Program-made: the position numbers and the translations under genes
Notes under the pieces: model-generated
Databases searched by the model: none
Seen by the model: only the letters and a program-made list of their open reading frames with translations
Told to the model about the DNA's origin: nothing
Shown: piece by piece, positions 56,949-64,000 of the stretch
Numbering within the stretch: position 1 is the first letter of the stretch
Layout of the letters: each line of letters starts with the position of its first letter
Assembly (NCBI RefSeq): GCF_033568475.1
Contig: NC_133120.1
Location: 85,392,151-85,456,150, forward strand
DNA from: Henckelia pumila
Lineage: Eukaryota > Streptophyta > Magnoliopsida > Lamiales > Gesneriaceae
Reading direction: 5' to 3'
DNA: 64,000 bases

Positions 56949-57440
56949 CTAATCTATAATCTCTCCATCGCCCATGACTTCATTTTCCGCAGGAACAATT
57001 TCGGGGTTCTCTTCTGCCACCATGTCTACTTGTTGTAGGTGATTGATATGCTCGAGCAGGGCTGCGTTAAATTCATCACGAGCTTGCACAGAGTTTTGCA
57101 ATACTTGCACTTGGTGTTGGAGTTCTAACGTTGCCATAATTCTTTGGTTGCTTAGGTCTTCGAGTAAAGTGATGGTAGCTAGGGACGACTCCAACTTCTT
57201 TTTCGTCTCCTCATGTTCCTTCTCTTCCTTATCAAGATAATATGCGAGTCTTTCGACGTCGGCTTCGAGGTGGTCCCGATGCTCCTCCATCTCACTCTTG
57301 TTCGCCTTTAGCTTCTTCATGTCTTCCATCATCTCCTCCTTCTCGTATTGCTCCACATATAGTGAAGTCCTCAATGACTCGATAACTTGCTCCTTGCTTT
57401 GAACAACGTTTTTGCGAGCCGTGACTTTGGTGCGAGCCAT
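56949..57440 (-). CDS. Gypsy-3 leader ORF: coiled-coil protein with histone H3-like N-terminus
   Basis: An intact 163-aa ORF between the primer-binding site and gag, same strand as the element. The N-terminus MARTKVTARKNVVQ matches plant histone H3 (ARTKQTARKS) at 8 of 10 positions after the Met, keeping the residues equivalent to R2, T3, K4, R8 and K9. Residues about 18-140 are a long charged coiled coil (e.g. LEADVERLAYYLDKEEKEHE, LELQHQVQVLQNSVQ). The C-terminus is acidic. No enzymatic motif or membrane segment is present. I know no named family for it. An acceptor-like CTTTATTCTAG lies 4 nt before the ATG. It stays open although gag-pol of the same element has at least three stops. Its function is unknown; the H3 match could be mimicry, capture of a few codons, or chance. 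Confidence 0.75.
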   Translation of the reverse strand: MARTKVTARKNVVQSKEQVIESLRTSLYVEQYEKEEMMEDMKKLKANKSEMEEHRDHLEADVERLAYYLDKEEKEHEETKKKLESSLATITLLEDLSNQRIMATLELQHQVQVLQNSVQARDEFNAALLEHINHLQQVDMVAEENPEIVPAENEVMGDGEIID

Positions 57441-57847
57441 CTTCCTAGAATAAAGAGGAATGGGTTCAAGTTAGAATTCAAATTGATGAAATTTCAGGCA
57501 GAATTTATATAGAACAAGATTTTCGGGCAATATTTCCAAAAATGGAAAATTTTGAGATTTCTTTATGGGCAGAAACTACAAGTCAAGGGTGTCATGGGAC
57601 AATTCGCGAAATTGGATTTCAAATTTTATAGGTGAAGTTATAAGCGTCCGAAAACTTTCCTAAAACGGCAAAAACGCAATTTCGGAGACTTAAACGATTG
57701 AATTCGGGCTAAAAGCGTCATTAGTCATACAAAGTATGAGTTTAACTCAGAAGATCGTTTCGGGTCAGGATACGTAGGGCTTTGGTCAAAATTTGACAAC
57801 GTCAAATTTTTCGGTACGGAATCCCATCCGGATTTATGAACCTGGCG

Positions 57848-57859
57848 GCTCTGATACCA
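57848..57859 (-). promoter_or_regulatory. Gypsy-3 primer-binding site
   Basis: Minus strand TGGTATCAGAGC, perfect initiator tRNA-Met site, six bases inside the 5' LTR end. Confidence 0.92.
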
Positions 57860-57865
57860 CTAAAA

Positions 57866-59501
57866 TGTCACGCCCCGAGACCGAGACGGGCCACCGGCGT
57901 TGTTTCAAATTCATACAAATTATAAAACAACCAGCCTCGTAGTACAGTATAAACCAAACCAGTCTATTATCATAAATAAACTTCAAAACATTGTCTTACA
58001 ACTCGATAAATCCAAAATAACAAAACCAATGCGGAAGCGTCTAAAAACTTAATAACAAAATATTAATGCAAAAATCCCAATAATAAAAATAACGAAATTT
58101 AGTCTTAATATTCCTCTATCACCATCCCCAAAACATGTCTTGTTCACGATCCTCTAAATCGTCCTCTTCATCATCTGGAAGGGGAAAAGTAAGGGGTGAG
58201 TGTTTTGGGAAATACTCAGCAAGTGGGGGCCGATCGTTCATACCAAAATATACATATATATTTATTTCAAAACTCATGGCATAATTCAAATCATAAATAT
58301 TCATATCATGTCTTAACATAACATGACATAAACAACATCATAACATATTTGACATGATATAACATAATTTTTGACAAGACACTGAAATTCATCTCATTAT
58401 TCGTGGCTAACTGATCAGTCCCCTATATGTAATCCCTCTAAGGGGTGAGGTCATAGAACGGTTATTATACCCACCGTATCAGGGCCATAACATAACATGG
58501 TTCGGAAATTCCCTTTCCACTCCTAACTCGAGTCATAACAGTGTCAAAACATATTTTCAACAAATCATAATCATGAACAATATTAAATAACAAAATTCCA
58601 ACGATTAACATGAGCGATCGAATTTTGTAAAACATACATATAATTTTAAAACATAAGCCCACTTACCGTTATAATTTGCGAGATCAAATATTGTATTATA
58701 TGCGAAGCTTTGGGCGAAAAACTTCAACAGCGAAACTTGAAATTTCCGATTTGCTTCTTCGGGAATTGGCAGGCTAGTGGACCAAATTCTTAATAATAAA
58801 TCCTCCCAATTTCCTAATCAAAATCACGTGTGAGTGGGGTAAAAGAATTGGTCCACATCTTTGCACCAAACACAACCACAATCTTCTCGAAACTTTTGAA
58901 AGTTTGGTGACTCACCTTGAATCGAGACTGGCCAAATAAGATCGGACAAAACTTGAGCAGTTTCCTTCTCCTAAAACCTTAGTCTTACCCTTCGAAAACA
59001 AGGAGAGAATCAGTAAAAATATTGAGCCACCATTTTCGAAACTGGGCAGAGAAGAGAATCACCTTACCGACTCGAGTTGTTCCAGATGTGTATCAACTTC
59101 GGCAGCGGTAGAACCTTGAAAATTCAGCAGCTATGACGTTCGAATTTCCAGCGACTACGGCGTTCGACTTCGAGCAGTCTCGATATGAAACTGTTCAGAT
59201 ACTATGGCTCGAGAACTTTCAGCCGCGGGTAAAATTTTTGAGAGACTGTGGGAGGTTTCGGGAGGTGTATAGCCAAGAGAAAAAGTGCTGAAGAGAGTCT
59301 GTTCTTGCACTTAAATAGAAGGCTCAATATCGGCTCTAAATCCCGAGTCTTGAGGGAGAGAAAATTATGTTTCCACTTTGATTCGGTTGCTGCCAATACA
59401 AGATTTGTGTCCAAAATCTCGGTCATCAGATCTTGGAAAAAGGTAAGAAGAGATCTTTCCATATTAGCGTAATCTTGCCGACTAAGTTTCGGGATTTCAC
59501 A
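57866..59501 (-). repeat. Gypsy-3 5' LTR
   Basis: Matches 43058-44697. The TATA-like CTATTTAAG lies near 59312-59320 on the minus strand. Confidence 0.95.
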
Positions 59502-59506
59502 GATGT

Positions 59507-59779
59507 CACATGCACACGGAGGGTTACACCTTGGATTACACGTTGCACTTGAAATTACATAAATATCATTGATTTATTTTGGAAAGAATTTTTTCAAATA
59601 AAATGGAGGGATAATTTTGTAATTTCATGTGCAGTATGTAATCCAATGTGTAACTCAATGTGCATGTAGCATTTCCCTTAATTAAATTTGTATATATAGT
59701 ATTACGAGATTCCGGTATCCACGAGATACTTCTAGATTTTGTTTGAGATACACAACTAGTCCAACTATGTTAGAATTTA
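59507..59779. other. gene-free spacer right of Gypsy-3
   Basis: No ORF or element terminus recognised after the right gatgt TSD. Confidence 0.5.
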
Positions 59780-60330
59780 GAAGGCTACATTGATCCAGAC
59801 ATGATTGGTAATATTGACTCTAGAAATTCCTCATTCGAACATTTGATGACATTCGCAAGATCATTAGCAGCTTCACGATAATAAATTAAAAGTGTGTGGC
59901 TTTATCGACTGCATAAGCCAAGTAAATAGCCACAACTGAAGCATATAAAAATTATTATGGTTGTAGAGGTTTCTACTTGAGTTAAACTTAAGACAAGATA
60001 ATTTTACACTCTAGCTACTCTGATAGTCACTCTAATAGAGTGTAATTCATATATGTAAGAACTCTAGTACTTTTTACTAAATAATATTGATGTAAAATAT
60101 CATTAGATTGTGATGTGTTGAACTATAATTTGTTACATATGTGAAAATACATACCCATGAGAATGGTTCCAAGCAACATGTATACGAATTAAGTCTTTGC
60201 CAAAGGAAAAGTTGGAAGCCGTACGTGTACGTGGTGAGTCTGATTGAACATACACAGCGAGTTTGAGGGGAGAATTGTTAACATTCAAACCTCATTTTAG
60301 ATTTAGGGGGAGAATTGTTAACATTAATTC
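59780..60330 (+). pseudogene. decayed Copia 3' end (RNase H to LTR start)
   Basis: Translated in shifting frames, the region gives GYIDPDMIGNIDSRNSS (RNase H GYTDADMAG.DSRKS type), CVALSTA*AK*IATTEA (CVALSTTEAEYIAATEA type), IDVKYH*I (HIDVRYHFIR type) and KSLPKEKLEA (TK.LP.EKL type). It is followed at 60265-60285 by GAGGGGAGAATTGTTAACATT, a polypurine tract plus a TGTTAAC LTR start, repeated at 60305-60325. There are many stops and frameshifts, and no 5' part or second LTR is present. Confidence 0.75.
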
Positions 60331-60509
60331 AAACCTATATATATTTTTTTTTTTTGGATCTAATCCAATTTTTCAAAATAAGTTATCTAGTCAACTTCAA
60401 TATTGAATACTCACATGTTTCACCTAACTAACATCCAAAACTTTTCTTATAAATAAACACACATCGCATGTTTCAAATCACCGATCCCGAGAAAAGCAAA
60501 CATATACAA

Positions 60510-60511
<2 letters not shown>

Positions 60512-60549
<38 letters not shown>
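60512..60549. repeat. (AT)n microsatellite
   Basis: About 19 AT units in AT-rich intergenic DNA. Confidence 0.95.
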
Positions 60550-60551
<2 letters not shown>

Positions 60552-61095
60552 ATTGAGTATTGTATAGCGCCTAATTTTTTGGATAAATTTTAATATGTTC
60601 CATGGTTGCAACACTTTCTGATATTCCACATTAGAAAAAAAAATATTATATTTTAGAGTTATAATTCCATTTTAAAAGTGAGATCCAGTGGTAATTCAGG
60701 AGTTATTAATTTTGAAGTTCTTGAAAGAATTATTGTTGTTTCCTATTGTTGATTAATGAATGATTTGAATCCATTATTGATATTATGGAGATTATTTTCT
60801 GTGAACTTGAGTCACGTGGTTTTTTACTATTTAGGTTTTCCATTTCGTACGTATTTAATATCCTAATTGATATTGAGTTTGGAATAATTTAATCCGAATT
60901 ATTGTTAAAGGAATAAGAATCAACGCGTTCACATTACGAAAATCATTTAATTAGACTAGCTACCTTCCCCCAACAATATATGTACCATTGTTTTTTATGT
61001 GATGCTCGTACGAATAGTAATATTTATGTTGTGTGGGGTGCACTGATGTACGTACGTAAGCTTAAAATAAAGGCAGATTTTTCACATGCTCATTT
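60550..61095. other. gene-free AT-rich stretch
   Basis: No coding sequence or element terminus recognised. It lies upstream of the small ORF at 61254. Confidence 0.5.
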
Positions 61096-61253
61096 CATTG
61101 TACTAATTTTCTTTACTCCTTCAATTTGTGGCTCTCGTTTCAATTCATGACATTTTCATTATCACAAATCAATTAACTTACCCATTATTATTTACTTATA
61201 TAAGCTGGAGGCTCAATGCAAGCGAGCAAAAAGTACCCAGAGCCAAAAAATTA

Positions 61254-61469
61254 ATGGAATTCAATAATTTGAAGCGCATAGTCATATATTTGATTGAATT
61301 TGTTCTTCTGGTATTGTGGAGGGTCTTTTGCTACGTGTTTGCGAGTGTAGCCAGCCCTTTGAAGAAGTTCTGGAGTCGCTCACAGCTGAAAATTATAACC
61401 TGGGAAATGGAAGGTCTCGACCCAAGTTATGTTTTGCCAGAAGAATTATGCAGGCTCTACAGATCTTAA
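61254..61469 (+). CDS. putative small membrane protein (71 aa)
   Basis: ORF MEFNNLKRIVIYLIEFVLLV with a strong hydrophobic segment (IYLIEFVLLVLWRVFCYVFA) at residues 11-31, then a basic patch (PLKKFWSRSQLK) and an acidic tail. An upstream in-frame ATG at 61128 exists but I prefer 61254. The region from 61096 to 61293 has a decayed duplicate at 42801-43057, suggesting an old gene duplication. A second exon is possible near 61560-61650 (frame reading KKIDDDEESKINEVKIFVKAWR) but junctions cannot be fixed. I do not recognise the family. Confidence 0.4.
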   Translation: MEFNNLKRIVIYLIEFVLLVLWRVFCYVFASVASPLKKFWSRSQLKIITWEMEGLDPSYVLPEELCRLYRS

Positions 61470-62259
61470 GGTTTGGATCGAGGTCTGATCTTTTGCTTAA
61501 TTCATTTAGTCGCGTATGTATAACAGTACGTAGTACTATTATTCATCCATATTTTTACAGGATCTATGTTTCGTAACGAAAGAAGATCGACGACGACGAG
61601 GAGAGCAAAATCAATGAAGTTAAGATATTTGTCAAGGCTTGGAGGTAAATTTATAGACTCGTTTCAATTAAGTTAAGATATTTTTCTTTGAAATGATTCT
61701 GAATTCTGTCAAACATGGCAAGCAACTGAAATTAATTAAGACATTTATGTTTGTCTAGTAATTATAAAGTTATTTAGTAGTAAATATGTTTTTGCAATTT
61801 TTATCATAGAAGGCCGCCGCACTTCAGAAGAGACGTGAGACGGTGAGAGGAGTTATTTCCAAATTTCATATTTAAAGCAAGACAAATTGTTTCACCGTAA
61901 AAAATTTTAAATACAGTTTCATGAGTCAAATTTGTAAACAGATGTCTTATTTGACTACTCGTAAAAAATTATTATTTTTTATATCAAAATATTACTATTA
62001 TTTCACCCAAGAAAATAATTTTCGTACATAGCGAAGGGGTTACATAATACTGAACATATTATGATATGAGATTATCATCATTCAAAGTGAAAATTAATAA
62101 ATAGTAGTATAGTACTATAGCCTGACAAAATTGTTTTTTTTAACATAGATTAAAAAAATATTGGAAGACTTGGGATACCAAAATAACAAAACAATTCTTA
62201 GCCATTTTTTTGTCGAGGGAATTCTGTGCTTTTTGTTTGAAAATCATAATTTAGTAAAA
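61470..62259. other. AT-rich region, possible second exon of the small gene
   Basis: Apart from the possible exon near 61560-61650 nothing is recognisable. No transposon termini were found. Confidence 0.4.
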
Positions 62260-62632
62260 TCGTGATCAAATAAACGTGATGTAGATATCATATAAAAAAA
62301 TAGAGATCATCGAAAAACTGGACCAATAGGGATTCACGTCACATGATGCTTTCCAAAAGCTATGAGTGTCTGGACAGATGGCATAATCACGCCATAACAA
62401 ACTAGCACGCTGAAAGCACAAAGTGTGGCTGGGTAGACCTATGTTCAAACACAACATGATCACGGGCAAGCCATAAACTCCAACATATCACAGTAAAAGT
62501 ACAAAAATCATCAGACTTTCCTTGGCCTGCAATCCAACAAAATAAATCCAAAAACGTGGTTGCCTGAGAGGTGAGAAGAAGAGGCCAAATAGAGGAAAGT
62601 TTCCAAACAAATTTTTTTTTTTTTAATGCCAA
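62260..62632 (-). pseudogene. LINE-derived fragment (reverse transcriptase/RNase H-linked region)
   Basis: The minus-strand translation in two frames contains WPLLLTSQATTFLDLF, FCTFTVICWSLWLARDHVVF and CQRASLLWRDYA, typical of the C-terminal region of plant L1-type LINEs and related RNase H-like proteins (ICWSLWLARN motif). It is short and frame-shifted. Confidence 0.6.
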
Positions 62633-62664
62633 AATGCGTGATATGTATCATACGGGCATGTTTT

Positions 62665-63461
62665 AGTGACTAATGCTGCTCTTGGGGTAGCTAACCCAAG
62701 AGCATTTGGATGGACCAGATCAGGGACGGAACTATATGAGGTGCTAGACTGGAGCATATAGTTAGTATATATATTTATTGAGTATACGTTTATTGAGTTT
62801 TATATATATTTATTTGTAGTTAATTGGATTTTTTTAATTTATTGATGTATATGAGTTTTATTTCAAGTTATTTAGGCTTCTAAATTTTGTGTATATATAA
62901 ATTATTTCATGGAACATTTAATATATTGAACATTATATGCTATTGAGTGGAAAATAACATCGTAAATACAAAATAAATCTATAATTATGTACATTATGAT
63001 CATATTCAAAAATTTATACTATATAAAATATAAAACAATTATTCAAGTTATTTTAAAGAGAAAAAATATTTATTAATTAACACATCAAATTTTCATGAAT
63101 TTTTTTATAAAATACAATTTAATTATTGAATTATATTCACTATTGAATATAGAAAATATTTATAAGGATATTAATATATTAAAATTTTGTGTCATTACTA
63201 GCATTATTGATGTTCAATTTTTTTTTAAAATTATAAACAAGTTGAAAGATATATGAAAAATAAAATATTAACATATATCTAATATGTATATTGACCCTAT
63301 AATTTTTATTCATTTTTTAATATAAAATTAGCCCCCCTACGCCAAAATCCTGGTTTCGTCCCTGGACCAGATCACATCAACAGATCAAATCAATTGATCT
63401 ACAAAGAGATCTAGTTTATCTAATTGCTCTTGGGACAGCCACCCCAAGGGCAGCATGTACT
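62665..63461. mobile_element. foldback MITE, split by a hAT-type element
   Basis: The ends are inverted repeats (ATGCTGCTCTTGGGGTAGCT at the left and the complement of the right-end AGCCACCCCAAGGGCAGCAT). Each end also folds on itself (GCTCTTGGG...CCCAAGAGC). Without the insert it would be about 150 bp. No TSD was defined. Confidence 0.65.
62721..63364. mobile_element. hAT-type non-autonomous DNA transposon, 644 bp
   Basis: Terminal inverted repeats CAGGGACGGAAC and GTTTCGTCCCTG (11 of 12 paired) and a perfect 8-bp TSD gaccagat (62713-62720, 63365-63372), the hAT signature. The interior is very AT-rich and without a transposase ORF. Confidence 0.88.
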
Positions 63462-63591
63462 GGACCCTAATCAACATTGTTTCTTGATTATGATGTCAAA
63501 TACACATGCAGTATATATCTTGTAGGAAGAATTTTGGTAAATGGGATCATACCTATATAGGTAGTGGACCAAAGAGCATCTTGAAACGCCT

Positions 63592-64000
63592 ACTACTAAT
63601 AAAATGCGGAAAAAAACTTTTTTTTCTTTAAATAATACTATACATATACGCCCATACATATATGTATATAAAAATAACATATATTTCTTAAATAACCTGA
63701 AAAATATTAAATAAATAAATAAATCCTTAAAAATGTTTCATGCATCAATTTAAAATGATAAAAAATACTGCTGAAAAATCTCATACGCGGAAACAATAGT
63801 AAAATAAATCATGTTTCAAAACTCAATGCAATAATCTAAATAACTGCGACGGTCACGGGGTCCACTGCTCCTTGAGCTCATACGTCCTCACCACCGGTAG
63901 GAGCTACATAAATGTCATTATGCTCACCTGCACCATATAAGCGTAGTGAGCCTAGGGGCTCAACATGTCTAATCCTTTATAACAAGGTTAAAAATAATGC
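63592..64000 (-). repeat. partial Gypsy-1-family LTR, inverted, running off the window
   Basis: The minus strand ends in AATAGTAG-like sequence and GGCGTTTCA at 63592. It shares with the Gypsy-1 LTRs the blocks GGTGAGGACGTATGAGCTC, TATATGGTGCAGGTGAG and GGATTAGACATGTTGAGCC. It is clearly diverged, so a separate insertion. Its other end lies beyond 64000. Confidence 0.9.

Larger units (their letters stand above)
43058..59501 (-). mobile_element. Gypsy-3, Ty3/gypsy chromovirus-type element with an extra leader ORF (contains Gypsy-4)
   Basis: Minus-strand element flanked by TSD gatgt (43053-43057, 59502-59506). LTRs are 43058-44697 (1640 bp) and 57866-59501 (1636 bp), nearly identical apart from a 4-bp indel and scattered changes. 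PBS at 57848-57859, polypurine tract at 44698-44710. Transcript order: ORF of 163 aa (57440-56949), gag-protease (56714-55296), then RT-RNase H-integrase split by Gypsy-4 (54928-55292 and 44693-47353). TSD ggggc marks the Gypsy-4 site. Confidence 0.96.

Noticed and set aside
56949-57440. A true histone H3 gene or fusion
   Set aside because: Only the first 11 residues resemble H3; the rest is coiled coil with no histone fold, and it sits between PBS and gag of a retroelement.
60265-60325. A complete solo LTR
   Set aside because: Only the polypurine tract and first bases of the LTR are recognisable; no CA end or TSD is present.

Overview
The window is nuclear DNA from a flowering plant, most likely a eudicot. 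Genes with many GT-AG introns, plant-specific families and nested Ty1/copia and Ty3/gypsy LTR retrotransposons all point that way. The genus cannot be named from the sequence alone; an asterid/Lamiales source is only a guess. No rRNA, tRNA or CRISPR features were seen. Layout, left to right: 1-12 kb is a compact genic block on the minus strand. It holds a small conserved plant protein of unknown function (794-1132), a 20-exon actin-related protein 9 gene (1551-7752) and a five-exon HR-like lesion-inducing membrane protein gene (8752-11147). From 12124 to 40617 lies a three-level nest of LTR retrotransposons. A Copia element (TSD tgaac) carries in its 3' LTR a chromovirus, here Gypsy-1 (TSD caacc), which carries in its own 3' LTR an almost pristine minus-strand chromovirus, Gypsy-2 (TSD gttca). 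Every target-site duplication is intact, so the order of insertion is read directly. From 40856 to 42289 is an intact 2-oxoglutarate/Fe(II)-dependent dioxygenase gene, whose ATG is only 233 bp from the edge of the 28.5-kb nest. From 43058 to 59501 is a second nest: minus-strand Gypsy-3 (TSD gatgt), split in its reverse transcriptase by plus-strand Gypsy-4 (TSD ggggc). The right end (59.5-64 kb) holds a decayed Copia 3' end, a possible small membrane-protein gene, a LINE scrap, a hAT-type non-autonomous element inserted in a foldback MITE, and an inverted Gypsy-1-family LTR that runs off the window. The most unusual items are these. (1) Gypsy-3 carries an extra open reading frame between its primer-binding site and gag, encoding a 163-aa coiled-coil protein whose N-terminus copies the histone H3 tail (ARTKVTARKN against ARTKQTARKS), in an element lineage whose integrase ends in a chromodomain-like region. 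(2) Gypsy-1 carries a tandem 4.37-kb duplication of gag-pol between one pair of LTRs, with an intron-like 194-bp segment between gag and protease in both copies. (3) Several elements have splice-donor-like sites inside the LTR and acceptor-like sites immediately before the gag start, which suggests spliced gag mRNAs; in the Copia element the LTR would supply the start codon. (4) Two related chromoviruses carry arrays of GATCGGA-type palindromes just upstream of the LTR TATA box. (5) The lesion-inducing gene carries an intron duplicated in tandem, separated by an in-frame TAG. Most retroelement ORFs are broken by CAG-to-TAG and TGG-to-TAG/TGA changes, the pattern expected from deamination of methylated cytosines. 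Gypsy-2 alone keeps one uninterrupted 1471-aa polyprotein and nearly identical LTRs.
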